A stretch of DNA of 64,000 bases from Uliginosibacterium aquaticum (GCF_012972705.2 NZ_JABCSC020000003.1:558001-622000), one strand, 5' to 3'. Positions 43,614 to 54,301 are shown, numbered from the stretch's first letter. Made by a program: numbers and translations. Notes: generated from the sequence alone by a model not told the origin.

Positions 43614-44810
43614 ATGAAGCTTTCCTCGCACAAGAACAGCCTGCTGCCGGCTGCCCTGCTCGCCGTCCTGGCACTGAGCGCCTGCAACAAGGGCCAGCCC
43701 GGCGCTCAGGGGGCCGGTGGCCAGATGCCGCCCGCCGAAGTCGGTGTGGTGACCCTGGCCCCGGCCAGTGTGGCACTGACCACCAGCCTGGCCGGACGTA
43801 CCGCGCCCTATGCGATTGCCGAGATTCGTCCGCAAGTGGGAGGCATCATTCAGCAGCGCATGTTTGCCGAAGGCGGCGATGTGAAGGCTGGCCAGACGCT
43901 GTATCAGATTGAGCCGGCCAGCTTCCAGAATGCCTTCGAGAGCGCCAAGGCCGCGCTGGCCCGCTCTGAAGCCACGCTGACCAGCAGCCGCCTGAAGGCT
44001 GAGCGCTACAAGGACCTGGTCGGCATCAAGGCCGTCAGCCAGCAGGATTACGATGACGCTGACGCAGCCCTGAAGCAGGCTGAAGCCAGTGTGGCATCCG
44101 ACAAGGCCGCACTCGACACGGCCCGCATCAACCTCGCCTACACCCGTGTGTCTTCCCCGATTCCGGGCCGTATCGGCAAGTCTGCCGTGACCCAGGGCGC
44201 CCTGGTGACCGCCAACCAGGCCACGGCGCTGACGACCGTGCAGCAACTCGATCCGATGTATGTGGACGTGAGCCAGTCGGTGGCCGAGTTGGCCAAGCTG
44301 CGCCGCGAACTGGCCAGTGGTGCCCTCAAGAGCGGCGCCAAGCAGGCAGTGGTGAGTCTTGAGCTGGAAGACGGCAGCATCTACCCGCTCGAAGGCAAGC
44401 TGGCCTTCACCGATGTGACGGTGGACGCCGGCACCGGTTCAGTGAATCTGCGTGCGGTGTTCCCGAACCCGAAACTGGAACTGCTGCCGGGCATGTTTGT
44501 GCGTGCGCGCCTGCAGACTGGCGTGCGTGAAGGCAGCTTCCTCGTGCCGCAACAGGCTGTGGCCCGCAATACCAAGGGCGAAGCGGTAGTCATGGTGGCG
44601 CTCGAGGAAGGTAAGTTCGCGCCGCGCGTGGTGAAGACGACCCAGGCCATCGGCGACAAGTGGCTGGTGACTGAAGGCGTGAAGGCCGGTGATCAGGTCA
44701 TCGTGGAGGGCCTCCAGCGCCTGCGCCCCGGTACCGTGATCAAGGCAGTGCCGGCGGGTGCCCAGTCGGCTCCGGCAGGCGCCGCTTCCGCGCCGGCCGC
44801 TGGCCGCTGA
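43614..44810 (+). CDS. acrA: RND efflux membrane-fusion lipoprotein AcrA
   Basis: 398 residues with lipobox LSAC and lipidated Cys24. Domain order is: lipoyl half 1 ([19 protein letters not shown]), helical hairpin (about 100-170), lipoyl half 2 ([17 protein letters not shown]), beta-barrel and membrane-proximal domain ([19 protein letters not shown]). It links AcrB to the outer-membrane factor. AGAAGGAGAA precedes acrB by a few bases, 14 bp after the acrA stop. Confidence 0.95.
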   Translation: MKLSSHKNSLLPAALLAVLALSACNKGQPGAQGAGGQMPPAEVGVVTLAPASVALTTSLAGRTAPYAIAEIRPQVGGIIQQRMFAEGGDVKAGQTLYQIEPASFQNAFESAKAALARSEATLTSSRLKAERYKDLVGIKAVSQQDYDDADAALKQAEASVASDKAALDTARINLAYTRVSSPIPGRIGKSAVTQGALVTANQATALTTVQQLDPMYVDVSQSVAELAKLRRELASGALKSGAKQAVVSLELEDGSIYPLEGKLAFTDVTVDAGTGSVNLRAVFPNPKLELLPGMFVRARLQTGVREGSFLVPQQAVARNTKGEAVVMVALEEGKFAPRVVKTTQAIGDKWLVTEGVKAGDQVIVEGLQRLRPGTVIKAVPAGAQSAPAGAASAPAAGR

Positions 44811-44824
44811 GAAGGAGAAGATCC

Positions 44825-47800
44825 ATGGCACGTTTCTTTATTGATCGCCCGATCTTTGCCTGGGTGATCGCGCTGGTCATCATGCTGGCCGGTGCGCTTT
44901 CCATCGAGACCCTCCCGGTTGCGCAGTACCCCACGATTGCGCCGCCCACAGTGGCGATCAACGCCACTTACCCCGGTGCTTCGGCCAAGACCCTGGAAGA
45001 CTCCGTCACCCAGATCATCGAGCAGAAGATGAAGGGCCTCGATGGCTTGCTCTACATGAGCTCGGCCAGCGATTCCTCCGGCTCGGTGAGCGTTACCCTG
45101 ACCTTCGCTGCCGGTACCAATGCCGATATTGCCCAGGTGCAGGTGCAGAACAAGCTGCAGTCCGCGCTCTCCTCTCTGCCGCAGGAAGTGCAGAAGCAGG
45201 GCGTGACCGTCACCAAGAGCTCCTCCAGCTTCCTGATGGTGGTGGCTTTTACGTCTGAAGACGGCAGTCTTGGTCAGAACGACCTCGCGGACTACATGGT
45301 CGCCAACGTAATCGATCCGTTGAGCCGCGTCGAAGGCGTCGGCGAGATCCAGCTGTTCGGTTCGCAATATGCGATGCGCATCTGGGTGGACCCGGCCAAG
45401 CTCAACAGCTACAAGCTCACCCCGGCGGACGTGAAGAACGCCATCACGGCGCAGAACGTACAGGTCTCTGCGGGCCAGCTCGGTGGTGCCCCGGCCGTGC
45501 AGGGCCAGCAGCTGAACGCCACCATCAACGTGGCGAGCCGCCTGCAGACGCCTGAGCAGTTCGGCCAGATCCTGCTGCGCAGCAATCCCGACGGCTCTTC
45601 GGTGCGCCTCAAGGATGTGGCACGCGCCGAGCTCGGTGGTGAAGGCTACAACGTGGTTGCCCGTTTCAAGGGCAAGCCCGCTTCCGGCCTGGCCGTGAAG
45701 CTGGCGGCCAACGCCAATGCGCTTGAAACCGCGCAGGCCGTCAAGGCCAAGATCCAGGAAATGAAGCCTTTCTTCCCGGCGGGCGTGAAGGCTGAAATCC
45801 CCTATGACACCACGCCTTTCGTGCAGAACTCGATCAAGGAAGTGGTGTGGACCCTGATCGAAGCCGTGATCCTGGTGTTCCTGGTGATGTGGCTGTTCCT
45901 GCAGAACCTGCGGGCGACCCTGATCCCGACCATTGCGGTGCCGGTGGTGCTGCTGGGCACCTTCGGTGTGCTGGCCGCCTTCGGCTACTCGATCAACACC
46001 TTGACCATGTTCGGCTTGGTGTTGGCCATCGGCCTGCTGGTGGATGATGCGATCGTGGTGGTGGAGAACGTCGAGCGGGTGATGAGTGAAGAGGGCCTGT
46101 CGCCCTATGAAGCCACCCGCAAATCGATGGACCAGATCACGGGTGCGCTGATCGGTATCGCCCTGGTACTGTCGGCCGTGTTTGTGCCGATGGCTTTCTT
46201 TGGCGGCTCCACGGGTGTGATCTATCGTCAGTTCTCGATCACCATCGTTTCCGCCATGGTGTTGTCGGTGGTCGTCGCGCTGGTGCTCACCCCGGCTCTG
46301 TGCGCCACGCTGCTCAAGCCCATTCACAAGGGCGAGCACTTCTCGGAGAACTGGTTCTTCCGCGGCTTCAATCGCATTTTCGACGCGGGGGTGCTGCGTT
46401 ATACCCGCACCGTAGGCAACATCCTTGGCAAGCGTGGCCGCTATCTTGCGGTGTACGGCCTGCTGGTGGTCGGCATGGGCCTGCTCTTCATGCGCCTGCC
46501 CACCGCCTTCCTGCCGGATGAGGACCAAGGTGTACTGTTCACCATCGTGCAACTGCCGGCGGGTGCCACCCAGGAGCGTACGGTTGAAGTGCTCAAGCAA
46601 GTCGAGAAGCACTTCCTGGAGAAGGAGACCGAGGCGGTCGAATCCATCTTCACGGCAGCCGGCTTCAGCTTCGCCGGCAGCGGCCAGAACACCGGCCTCG
46701 CCTTCGTCAAGCTCAGGCCCTGGGAGGAGCGCCACGGCGCAGGTCAGCGCGTCAAGGCGATTGCTGGTCGCGCCATGATGGCTTTCTCGCAGATTCGCGA
46801 TGCGATGGTGTTTGCCATTGCCCCGCCGGCCGTGCCCGAGCTGGGCAATGCCTCCGGTTTCGATGTGAAGCTGCAGGACCGCACCGGTGTGGGCCATGAA
46901 GTGCTGATGGCCGCACGCAACCAGTTCCTTGGTATGGCCATGCAGGACAAACGCCTCGTTGGCGTGCGCCCCAATGGCCAGGACGATACGCCGCAATACC
47001 AGGTGGATATCGACAATGCCCGCGCCACGGCGCTGGGCCTGTCGCTGACTGACATCAACGATACCCTCGCCACCGCTTGGGGGAGTTCCTATGTGAACGA
47101 CTTCGTCGATAAGGGGCGCGTGAAGAAGGTCTTCCTGCAGGGTGAGGCTGCCTCGCGCATGCTGCCGGAGGATCTCGACAAGTGGTTCGTGCGCAACAGC
47201 AAGGGCCAGATGGTTGCCTTCTCAGCCTTCGCAACCGGCCGCTGGACCTATGGTTCGCCGCGTCTGGAGCGTTACAACGGCAATCCCTCGGTGGAACTCG
47301 TTGGTCAACCGGCGCCGGGTTTCTCCACGGGGGCTGCGATGCAGGCTGTCGAGGAAATCGCTGCCAAGCTGCCGGAAGGCGTCGGCTACGAGTGGACGGG
47401 TATCTCGTACGAAGAGCGTCAGGCCGGTTCGCAAGCGCCTGCCCTGTATGCGATCTCTCTGCTGGTGGTGTTCCTGAGCCTCGCCGCGCTGTACGAGAGC
47501 TGGTCCATCCCCTTCTCGGTGATGCTGGTGGTGCCGCTCGGCGTGATCGGCGCGTTGCTGGCCGCTTCCGGCCGAGGCCTGTCGAACGACGTGTTCTTCC
47601 AGGTCGGCCTGCTCACCACGATTGGCCTCGCGGCCAAAAACGCGATCCTGATCGTCGAGTTCGCCAAGCAGTTGCAAGAGGAAGGCATGGATCTGGTGGC
47701 CGCCACGCTGCAAGCGGTGCGCATGCGTCTGCGCCCGATCCTGATGACCTCGCTGGCCTTCGCGCTGGGCGTGCTGCCACTGGCCATTGCCACGGGAGCC

Positions 47801-47971
47801 GGCTCCGGCGGCCAGAACGCCATCGGCACCGGCGTGCTCGGCGGCATGATCAGCGCCACCCTGCTCGGGGTCTTCTGGATTCCCTTGTTCTTCGTGGTGG
47901 TGCGCAGCATTTTCAAATACAAGCCCTCGCAGCGTGAGCAAGCAGCTGCAGAAGGCAAGGAGCAAGCATGA
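44825..47971 (+). CDS. acrB: RND multidrug efflux permease AcrB
   Basis: 1048 residues, almost the length of E. coli AcrB. It begins [20 protein letters not shown]. The proton-relay Asp407-Asp408 fall at the same numbers as in E. coli ([19 protein letters not shown]). [11 protein letters not shown] and [19 protein letters not shown] belong to the porter domain. It overlaps the outer-membrane factor gene by 4 bp (ATGA). Expected to export drugs, detergents and dyes in a trimer with AcrA and the lipoprotein channel. Confidence 0.96.
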   Translation: MARFFIDRPIFAWVIALVIMLAGALSIETLPVAQYPTIAPPTVAINATYPGASAKTLEDSVTQIIEQKMKGLDGLLYMSSASDSSGSVSVTLTFAAGTNADIAQVQVQNKLQSALSSLPQEVQKQGVTVTKSSSSFLMVVAFTSEDGSLGQNDLADYMVANVIDPLSRVEGVGEIQLFGSQYAMRIWVDPAKLNSYKLTPADVKNAITAQNVQVSAGQLGGAPAVQGQQLNATINVASRLQTPEQFGQILLRSNPDGSSVRLKDVARAELGGEGYNVVARFKGKPASGLAVKLAANANALETAQAVKAKIQEMKPFFPAGVKAEIPYDTTPFVQNSIKEVVWTLIEAVILVFLVMWLFLQNLRATLIPTIAVPVVLLGTFGVLAAFGYSINTLTMFGLVLAIGLLVDDAIVVVENVERVMSEEGLSPYEATRKSMDQITGALIGIALVLSAVFVPMAFFGGSTGVIYRQFSITIVSAMVLSVVVALVLTPALCATLLKPIHKGEHFSENWFFRGFNRIFDAGVLRYTRTVGNILGKRGRYLAVYGLLVVGMGLLFMRLPTAFLPDEDQGVLFTIVQLPAGATQERTVEVLKQVEKHFLEKETEAVESIFTAAGFSFAGSGQNTGLAFVKLRPWEERHGAGQRVKAIAGRAMMAFSQIRDAMVFAIAPPAVPELGNASGFDVKLQDRTGVGHEVLMAARNQFLGMAMQDKRLVGVRPNGQDDTPQYQVDIDNARATALGLSLTDINDTLATAWGSSYVNDFVDKGRVKKVFLQGEAASRMLPEDLDKWFVRNSKGQMVAFSAFATGRWTYGSPRLERYNGNPSVELVGQPAPGFSTGAAMQAVEEIAAKLPEGVGYEWTGISYEERQAGSQAPALYAISLLVVFLSLAALYESWSIPFSVMLVVPLGVIGALLAASGRGLSNDVFFQVGLLTTIGLAAKNAILIVEFAKQLQEEGMDLVAATLQAVRMRLRPILMTSLAFALGVLPLAIATGAGSGGQNAIGTGVLGGMISATLLGVFWIPLFFVVVRSIFKYKPSQREQAAAEGKEQA

Positions 47972-49365
47972 TGAAGCGCCCGCAATGGATCATTACGACG
48001 CTGGCCGCCAGTGTGCTCGCCGCCTGCTCGATGGCCCCCAGCTACGAGCGTCCGGTGGCTCCGGTGGCCCAGAGCTGGAAAGCCGCCGGCGCTGGTGAGT
48101 ACAACGCCGCTGAACTCGGCTGGCGCGAGTACTTCGCCGAAGAGCGCCTGCAGCGCCTGATTACCCTGGCGCTGGAAAACAACCGCGACCTCCGTGTGGC
48201 CACCGCCAACATCGACAAGGCGCGCGCCCAGTACCAGGTGCAAAGGGCGGCTCAGCTGCCGGCCATCAACGCCACCGGCGGTGAGAGCGCCACCCGCACC
48301 CCGGCGCAGCTCTCCACCACCGGGCAGGATCGTGTTACTCGCCAGTACAGCGCCGGCATCGGCATGGCCAGCTGGGAGCTGGACTTCTTCGGCCGCATCC
48401 AGAGCCTCAAGGATCAGGCCCTGGCGCAATACCTGGCGACCGAAGAAGCCCGTAACAGCACCCAGATCAGCCTCGTCGCCGAGCTGGCGAATGCCTGGCT
48501 GACCCTTGCTGCCGATCGCGAGCGCCAGAAGTTCTCGCAGGCCACACTCGACGCTCAGCGCAATACCCTGAACCTGGCCCAGCGCCGCTTTGATGTCGGC
48601 ACTTCGTCCGGGCTCGATCTGGCCCAGGCGCGTGCCGCGCTTGAAGCTGCTCGCGTCGATGTGGCCCGTTATGCAGCCTTGGTGGAGCAGGATCTGAATG
48701 CCCTGACCTTGCTGGCCGGCGGCGAAGTGCCGGCTGAGCTGTTGCCGGTTGCTCTGCCTGAGCGAGTCACCCAGGCCGCAGAGCTGCCGGCAGGCCTGCC
48801 CGCCGAAACCCTGCTCAAGCGGCCGGATGTACGCGCTGCCGAGCAGCAGTTGATCGCCGCCAATGCCAACATCGGCGCTGCGCGTGCAGCCTTCTTCCCG
48901 CGCATCAGTCTCACGGCCTCCACCGGCTTTGCCAGCCCTTCGCTTGAAGGCCTGTTCTCGGGAGACAACCGCACTTGGAGCTTCGCCCCGCAGATTAGCA
49001 TCCCGATCTTCGCCGGCGGCGCCAACATCGCCAACCTCGATGCAGCGAAAGCCAGCCAGCGTGCTCAGCTCGCCACCTACGAAAAGACCTTGCAAAGCGC
49101 CTTCCGTGACGTGGCTGACGCCCTTGCGCAGCGAGCCACGATTGGTGAACAACTCGAAGCCCAGCAGGCCTTGTCCCAAGCCTACAGCGACGCCTTGCGT
49201 CTGACCCAGGCCCGCTACGACAAAGGCGTGAGCAACTACGTGCTGGTGCTTGATGCCCAACGCAGCGATTACTCCGCACAGCAGAATCTGATCACCACGC
49301 GCCTTGCGCGCGAGCAAAACCGGGTTGCGTTGTACAAGCAGCTGGGTGGTGGGCTGAAAGAGTAA
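47968..49365 (+). CDS. RND efflux outer-membrane lipoprotein (NodT/OprM family)
   Basis: 465 residues. The signal ends VLAAC with lipidated Cys20, and [12 protein letters not shown] follows, typical of OprM-like factors. Two repeats of the TolC fold are visible, each with long helices; [20 protein letters not shown] and [20 protein letters not shown] lie in the first, and [20 protein letters not shown] in the second. It forms the outer-membrane exit duct of this pump and may be shared with the MdtABC-like pump at 12-16.6 kb, which lacks one. Confidence 0.95.
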   Translation: MMKRPQWIITTLAASVLAACSMAPSYERPVAPVAQSWKAAGAGEYNAAELGWREYFAEERLQRLITLALENNRDLRVATANIDKARAQYQVQRAAQLPAINATGGESATRTPAQLSTTGQDRVTRQYSAGIGMASWELDFFGRIQSLKDQALAQYLATEEARNSTQISLVAELANAWLTLAADRERQKFSQATLDAQRNTLNLAQRRFDVGTSSGLDLAQARAALEAARVDVARYAALVEQDLNALTLLAGGEVPAELLPVALPERVTQAAELPAGLPAETLLKRPDVRAAEQQLIAANANIGAARAAFFPRISLTASTGFASPSLEGLFSGDNRTWSFAPQISIPIFAGGANIANLDAAKASQRAQLATYEKTLQSAFRDVADALAQRATIGEQLEAQQALSQAYSDALRLTQARYDKGVSNYVLVLDAQRSDYSAQQNLITTRLAREQNRVALYKQLGGGLKE

Positions 49366-49385
49366 ACAGAAGCTTGGAAACAAAA

Positions 49386-49412
49386 AAAACGGGGAGCCTG
49401 GCTCCCCGTTTT
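49386..49412. terminator. Intrinsic terminator after the acrAB operon
   Basis: AAAACGGGGAGC (49386-49397) and GCTCCCCGTTTT (49401-49412) form a 12-bp stem with a CTG loop, with extra A residues before it and T residues at its end. It can act in both directions, 20 bases after the stop codon. Confidence 0.92.
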
Positions 49413-49605
49413 CATTTCAGTTCCGAGTCGGAGGCTATTGCTCACCTTCTGGCTAGCGGTTGTGCCAATCCAGCGCAGGCGAGCCGAAGAAGATGTGAGC
49501 ACCACGATGATTTACACCCATGCGCTGAATCGGGGCGGTTTGGGTGTGTTGTCGCCGCTGGATCGGATCTGACGTATCCGGTGGCAGGATGAACCTGCCT
49601 TGGCT

Positions 49606-50814
49606 TCAGCGCCGGCCCAGCGCATCCACCGGATCGAGCTGCGCCGCGCGGCGGGCCGGCAGCCAGCCGAAGAGGATGCCGGTGAGCAGCGCTGTGCCGA
49701 GCCCGGCCAGTACGGCCCAGTTCGGTGGCCAGGCGGGGAGCTCGGGGTAGGCGATACGCAGCGCCCAGGCGCCGAGCTGGCCGAGCACGAGGCCGACCAC
49801 GCCACCGCCGAGCGAAAGCAGCACGGCTTCGCTGATGAAGGCGCTGCGGATGTGCTGGCTGCTCGCGCCCAGGGCCTTGAGCAGGCCGATTTCGGCGGTG
49901 CGCTGGGTGACGGAGACGAGCATCACGTTCATGACGAGGATGCCGGCCACGCCGAGGCTGATCGCGGCGATGCCAGCCACGCCAAGGGTGATGGCGCCGA
50001 GGATCTTGTCGAAAGTGCCGAGTACGGCATCCTGAGTGATGGTGTTGAAATCTTCTTCGCCGTCGTGGCGGGCCTTGAGCAGACTCACCACGCGCGTACG
50101 GGTAGCCTCGATGCTGGCCCGGTCGCGGGTTTCGATGAAGATGCGGAACAGGGTGCTCGTATTGAAGAGAGCGAAGGCCTGTTCGGTGGGGATGAAGGCC
50201 ATCTCGTCGATGGCCAGCCCCATGGCATTGCCGGTGGGTGCCAGCACGCCTTGGACGCGGTAGCGTCTGTCGCCCACGCGCAGCATGCGGCCGACGGCGG
50301 GCGCGCTGCCGAAGAGCTCGCTGCGCAGCTTGCTGCCCAGCACCACCACGGCGGCGTTGTCCTGACCGGCGCTGGCGGGCAGGAAGCTGCCTTGGGCCAT
50401 CTGGAAGCGGCGCAGGGGAAGGTAGTCCGCACTGGTGCCGAGCACCATGGTTTCGCGCAGTTTTCCGCCAAAGGAGACTTCCGAGGTGCCGACGGCCAGC
50501 GGGGCCGCGCGCACCACGCCGGGTACCCGGCGCACGGCCTCGGCGTCGGCATTGGAAAGGTCGCGCGGGGTTTCGGTGAAGAAGCTGCCGGGATTCACGC
50601 CGCGCGTTTCCGAGCGCCCCGGCAACACGATCAGCAGGTTGCTGCCCAGCGCGTTGAATTCATTCACCACGTACTGGCGCGCGCCGTCGCCCAGCGCCGT
50701 GAGCATGACCACGGCGGCCACGCCGATAGCCATGGCGAGCAGCATCAGTGCGGTGCGTAGCGGGTAGGCGGTCACGGCGCGCAGGGCGAAGCGCAGGATG
50801 TCGAGGGGTTTCAC
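49606..50814 (-). CDS. MacB-like ABC transporter permease (FtsX fold)
   Basis: 402 residues. One N-terminal helix (TALMLLAMAIGVAAVVML), a large periplasmic MacB-PCD domain (about 45-270) and three C-terminal helices ending LPARRAAQLDPVDALGRR give the mechanotransmission topology of MacB/LolC. RTAEIGLLKALGASSQHI is the conserved coupling region. The start is GTG at 50814, overlapping the ATPase stop (GTGA). The ATPase is a separate protein, unlike E. coli MacB where it is fused. Confidence 0.93.
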   Translation of the reverse strand: MKPLDILRFALRAVTAYPLRTALMLLAMAIGVAAVVMLTALGDGARQYVVNEFNALGSNLLIVLPGRSETRGVNPGSFFTETPRDLSNADAEAVRRVPGVVRAAPLAVGTSEVSFGGKLRETMVLGTSADYLPLRRFQMAQGSFLPASAGQDNAAVVVLGSKLRSELFGSAPAVGRMLRVGDRRYRVQGVLAPTGNAMGLAIDEMAFIPTEQAFALFNTSTLFRIFIETRDRASIEATRTRVVSLLKARHDGEEDFNTITQDAVLGTFDKILGAITLGVAGIAAISLGVAGILVMNVMLVSVTQRTAEIGLLKALGASSQHIRSAFISEAVLLSLGGGVVGLVLGQLGAWALRIAYPELPAWPPNWAVLAGLGTALLTGILFGWLPARRAAQLDPVDALGRR

Positions 50815-51509
50815 GCGCTTGTGCCTGCCGCGCTCCGGCTGTCGCTGAGCACTGCGCCATCTTCCATGCGGATCTGGCGGCGGGCGCGTTCGGCCATGAC
50901 GGGGTCATGCGTCACCACGATCAGGGTCACGCCGCCGGCATTGAGGTCTTCAAGCAGATGGGTGACTTCCTGCCCGGTGGCGCGGTCGAGGTTGCCGGTA
51001 GGCTCGTCGCACAGCAGTACCGAGGGTTGCATCACGGTGGCGCGGGCAATCGCCACGCGCTGGCGCTGGCCGCCGGAGAGCTGGTTGGGGCGGTGGTCGG
51101 CGCGATCGCTGAGGCCAAAACCTTCCAGTGCCTTGGCCACGCGGCGCTTGCGCTCGTTGGCGTCGATGCCGGCGAGCACCATCGGCAGGGCGATGTTCTC
51201 GGCGGCGGTGAGGCGCGGCACGAGGTGGAAGCTCTGGAACACGAAGCCGATCTGGCGGCTGCGCAGGGTGGCGGCTTCGTCCGGCGAGAGGCCGGTGGTG
51301 TCGCGCCCGGCGAGTCTGTAACTGCCGGCATCCGCCCGGTCGAGCAGGCCAAGCAGGTTCAGCAGGGTGGATTTGCCTGAGCCGCTGGGGCCGATCACGG
51401 CTACGTATTCGCCGGCCTCGATGTTGAGGCTCACGCCGCGCAGGGCGTGCACCACGCTGTCGCCAAGGGTGAAGCGGCGCTCGATGTGGGTCAGTTCGAT
51501 CAAGGGCAT
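50811..51509 (-). CDS. MacB/LolD-type ABC transporter ATPase
   Basis: 232 residues from MPLIELTHIERRF at 51509. Walker [21 protein letters not shown] (in part GPSGSGKST), Q-loop FVFQSFHLVPRLTA, signature [15 protein letters not shown], Walker B VLLCDEPTGNLDRAT and the switch His are intact, with the GLLDRADAG wording of this subfamily. It pairs with the downstream permease and the upstream adaptor. An REP-like hairpin pair separates it from the adaptor gene. Confidence 0.95.
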   Translation of the reverse strand: MPLIELTHIERRFTLGDSVVHALRGVSLNIEAGEYVAVIGPSGSGKSTLLNLLGLLDRADAGSYRLAGRDTTGLSPDEAATLRSRQIGFVFQSFHLVPRLTAAENIALPMVLAGIDANERKRRVAKALEGFGLSDRADHRPNQLSGGQRQRVAIARATVMQPSVLLCDEPTGNLDRATGQEVTHLLEDLNAGGVTLIVVTHDPVMAERARRQIRMEDGAVLSDSRSAAGTSA

Positions 51510-51528
51510 GCGGCCGCCCACTTTTGTC

Positions 51529-51586
51529 GTAGGTGCGACTTCAGTCGCACTTCACCCTGAGGAGGGCGGACTGAAGTCCGCCCTAC
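51529..51586. repeat. Inverted pair of REP-like hairpins (BIME-like)
   Basis: GTAG-GTGCGACT with AGTCGCAC (51529-51550) forms one hairpin, and GGGCGGACT/AGTCCGCCC followed by CTAC (51564-51586) forms another in opposite orientation. The GTAG start and its complement CTAC at the outer edges are the tetranucleotide found in REP elements acted on by RAYT transposases. The element sits in the 85-bp gap between the adaptor and ATPase genes of one operon. Confidence 0.8.
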
Positions 51587-51594
51587 AGCGCTGT

Positions 51595-52755
51595 TCATTT
51601 AGCGGCCTCTTCTTCCGCCTTGGCCAGCACGCCCGCCTTCACGCCGGCGCGCTCCTGCGAGGTGACGATCTGCTCGCCGGCCGTGAGGCCTTCGAGCACT
51701 TCGGTGTATTCCCAGTTGGCGAGGCCCGGTTTGATCTTGCGTTCTTCGAGCTTGCTGTCGGCAGGGCGTAAGACCAGCACACGATTGCCTTCGAGGATCG
51801 CGGCAGTCGGGATGCGCAGCACGTTTTCGCGGCTGGCCAGAACTACTTCCACGTCGGCGCTGTAGCCCACCAGCAGGTGGCCAAGTGCCTCCTCTGGCCT
51901 GCCAAAATCCACTTCGATATCCACGGTACGGGCCTGCTTCTCGACGGCGGAAACATAGGGCGCGATGCGCCGCACGCGGCCCTCGAAAGTCTTGCCAGGC
52001 AGGGCGTCGAGGCTGATGCGCACGGCTTGTCCGGCAGCAAGGCGCGGGGCGTCGACTTCATCCATGGGCGCCTTCACGTAGAGGCAGGAATCGTCAATCA
52101 GATCAATGGCGGGCGGGGTGGCGATGCCCGGCGGCGAGGGCATGGTGTATTCGCCCACTTCGCCGACGATCTTGGCGACCGTGCCGGCAAAAGGCGCGAT
52201 CAGCACGGTGCGGCGCTGCTCGATACGCACCGAGGCAAGCCGCGCATCCGAGCTTTTGACTTCGGCGCGGGCGGTTTCGCAGGCGGCGCGTTTCGCGTCG
52301 GCCTCCATGCGCACCACTTCCTCACGCCCGGTCGACACGAAGCCCTGCTCGGCCAGCTTGCGCGAGCGCTCGGCCTCGCGGGCGGCGCTGTCAGCCGCCG
52401 TGCAGATCTCGCTGACGCGGCGGCGCACGGCTTCGAGCTGGGCACTGGCGAGGCCGGCCTGCGCCTGCTGGTCCTCATTCCACAACCGCATCAGCACTTG
52501 CCCGGCCTTGACCCGATCACCTTCCTTGACGCCTACGTACTCGATGCGCCCGCCCATGATCGGCGCCATCTTGGCGCGCTGGCAGGCTTCCACCGAGCCG
52601 GCACGGGTGTTTGCGATACTGGCCTCCACTTTGCCGTTCGCCACGGTCTGCAGCGTCACCATTACCGGCTGGGGCCGGCGCAGCCAGCTGATGGCGGCAG
52701 CGAGCAGGAGCAGCACGAGCAGGCCAGACAGGAGTCGGCGGTGGAGCGGGCGCAT
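51595..52755 (-). CDS. MacA-like periplasmic adaptor of ABC exporter
   Basis: 386 residues from MRPLHRRLLSGLLVLLLLAA at 52755, an N-terminal membrane anchor. Features are a lipoyl half (GGRIEYVGVKEGDRVKAG), a long helical hairpin (about 95-185) rich in Ala, Glu and Arg, a second lipoyl half (LIAPFAGTVAKIVGEVG) and barrel domains ending KAEEEAAK. It links the downstream FtsX-type permease and ATPase to an outer-membrane channel; the OprM-like protein encoded at 48-49.4 kb is a candidate. The cargo is unknown. The longer frame upstream is not part of the gene. Confidence 0.9.
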   Translation of the reverse strand: MRPLHRRLLSGLLVLLLLAAAISWLRRPQPVMVTLQTVANGKVEASIANTRAGSVEACQRAKMAPIMGGRIEYVGVKEGDRVKAGQVLMRLWNEDQQAQAGLASAQLEAVRRRVSEICTAADSAAREAERSRKLAEQGFVSTGREEVVRMEADAKRAACETARAEVKSSDARLASVRIEQRRTVLIAPFAGTVAKIVGEVGEYTMPSPPGIATPPAIDLIDDSCLYVKAPMDEVDAPRLAAGQAVRISLDALPGKTFEGRVRRIAPYVSAVEKQARTVDIEVDFGRPEEALGHLLVGYSADVEVVLASRENVLRIPTAAILEGNRVLVLRPADSKLEERKIKPGLANWEYTEVLEGLTAGEQIVTSQERAGVKAGVLAKAEEEAAK

Positions 52756-52885
52756 GGCGGTTTTCCGGGGCAGGAGTGGTGGGATTATCTGCCCGTACCA
52801 CTTGGTATGCCAGTGCGCGAAGGCGCAGTCGGCCGGCTGCGGTAGAATCCGCCCCTGACCTGTTGTCCAGATTGAGGATACCGAC

Positions 52886-54202
52886 GTGAGCGCAGTAACC
52901 GGATTGAGAAACCTGAGCCAGCAAACCCTGTTCAAGAAGGGCGATGTATTCGTCCTGTTCGGCGAGCTTTTCGGGCGCGGCTACGCCAATGGCCTGGTGA
53001 ACGAAGCCCGTGATGCAGGCCTGACCCTGATCGGCATGACCGTGGGCCGCCGCGAAGCGGATGGCAGCCTGCGCAAGCTGAATGACGAAGAACTCGCCAC
53101 CGCTGAAGCCAATCTCGGCGGCAAGATCATCAATGTGCCGATGATGGCCGGCTTCGATATGGATTCCCCGGCTGGCACGCCCACCGTGACCGCGCTGGTC
53201 AATGAGATGGGTCTCAAGACCTGGCAGGAAGACAAGCTCGACTGGGCGCATGTGGAAGCCTGCCGTGAAGTCGGCGTGACCCGCTTCAAGGCCGCCGTAA
53301 GCGAAGCGATGGCCCAGCTCGACGGCATGATTCCGGATGGCGCCAACGTGTTCTTTGCCCACACCATGGCCGGTGGTCTGGTGAAGGCCAAGGTCTTCCT
53401 GGCGATTGCCAACCGTATCTACAAGGGTCGTGGCGATCGCTTCATGTCCTCGCAGGCGCTGATCGAGTCTGATCTCGGCAAGCTCAACCTGATGAACTTC
53501 GACGAAGTCACCGCCAACACCTTCGGCTACCTGATCGAAGGCTCGGCCGCGATCCGCGCCCGCATCGAAAAAACTGGTGGTGCGGCGCGCTACACCGCTT
53601 ACGGCTACCACGGTACCGAGATCCTGATCGGTGGCGAATACCACTGGCAGACCTACACCAACTACACCCAGGGGTACGCCAAGAAGCGTCTGGAAGACAT
53701 CGCCAAGGCCGCGTGGGACAAGGGCGTGAAGGCCACCGTGTTCAACTGCCCGGAGATCCGTACCAACTCGTCGGACATCTTCGTGGGCGTGGAGCTGTCG
53801 CTGGTGCCGTTGTTGAACGCACTGAAGCGCGAAGGCTGTGGCGCCTGGGGCGAAGCCCAGTGGGCGGCTTGCGAAGCGCTGCTGCAGGATGGCCACTCGC
53901 TGGCGGCAATCCTCGAACAGCTCGACACCTACAATCAGGACCCGGTGATGGTGGGCTTCCGCAATTTCGACGCCTGGCCGATGAACAATACCCCGGAGCT
54001 GGCCGAGCGCATGATCGGCACCTCCGAAGCCATCACCGGCATGCACAAGGAACGCAGCGCGCTGATCACCGACCACCTGAGTGGCCTGGTGATCGAAGCC
54101 ACCGGCCCGCTGATGTTCAACGAAGCCGCCGCTCCGGCTGGCCCGGTGTTGTGGCTCAGCCATGACGTGATCGCCAAGCAGCTGGCTAAGCTGCACGGCT
54201 GA
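52886..54202 (+). CDS. FabMG-like enoyl-ACP reductase family protein
   Basis: 438 residues from a GTG (52886) with GAGG shortly upstream. The first part, KKGDVFVLFGELFGRGYANG, has the glycine-rich cofactor loop of a Rossmann fold, and YHWQTYTNYTQGYAKKRLEDI and FRNFDAWPMNNTPELAERMI are strongly conserved-looking. I recognise it as the family labelled FabMG, a triclosan-tolerant enoyl reductase type; this is by memory. Catalytic residues cannot be assigned with certainty. Codon use is highly biased and gene structure is clean, so it is probably well expressed. It stands alone and ends in a terminator. Confidence 0.55.
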   Translation: MSAVTGLRNLSQQTLFKKGDVFVLFGELFGRGYANGLVNEARDAGLTLIGMTVGRREADGSLRKLNDEELATAEANLGGKIINVPMMAGFDMDSPAGTPTVTALVNEMGLKTWQEDKLDWAHVEACREVGVTRFKAAVSEAMAQLDGMIPDGANVFFAHTMAGGLVKAKVFLAIANRIYKGRGDRFMSSQALIESDLGKLNLMNFDEVTANTFGYLIEGSAAIRARIEKTGGAARYTAYGYHGTEILIGGEYHWQTYTNYTQGYAKKRLEDIAKAAWDKGVKATVFNCPEIRTNSSDIFVGVELSLVPLLNALKREGCGAWGEAQWAACEALLQDGHSLAAILEQLDTYNQDPVMVGFRNFDAWPMNNTPELAERMIGTSEAITGMHKERSALITDHLSGLVIEATGPLMFNEAAAPAGPVLWLSHDVIAKQLAKLHG

Positions 54203-54224
54203 TCCGGTTCGGTGTTTGAATGCG

Positions 54225-54250
54225 AAACAGCCCGCTGATGCGGGCTGTTT
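54225..54250. terminator. Intrinsic terminator after the FabMG-like gene
   Basis: AAACAGCCCGC (54225-54235) and GCGGGCTGTTT (54240-54250) form an 11-bp stem with loop TGAT, followed by GCTTTTG. It lies 22 bases after the stop codon. Confidence 0.88.
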
Positions 54251-54270
54251 GCTTTTGGGGTGGGGGATAC

Positions 54271-54301
54271 GTAGGGCGGGTTAGCCGCAAGCGTAACCCG
54301 C
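54271..54301. repeat. Single REP-like hairpin
   Basis: GTAGG followed by GCGGGTTA (54276-54283) and its complement TAACCCGC (54294-54301), with a short loop, forms a REP-type hairpin headed by GTAG. It differs in sequence from the pair at 51.5 kb. It marks the border between the well-expressed FabMG-like gene and the low-G+C gene. The remainder of the gap to 54437 shows nothing recognisable. Confidence 0.65.

Noticed and set aside
44693-46996. 767-codon open frame antisense to acrB.
   Set aside because: His/Gly/Gln-rich shadow of a strongly codon-biased gene, without any domain.
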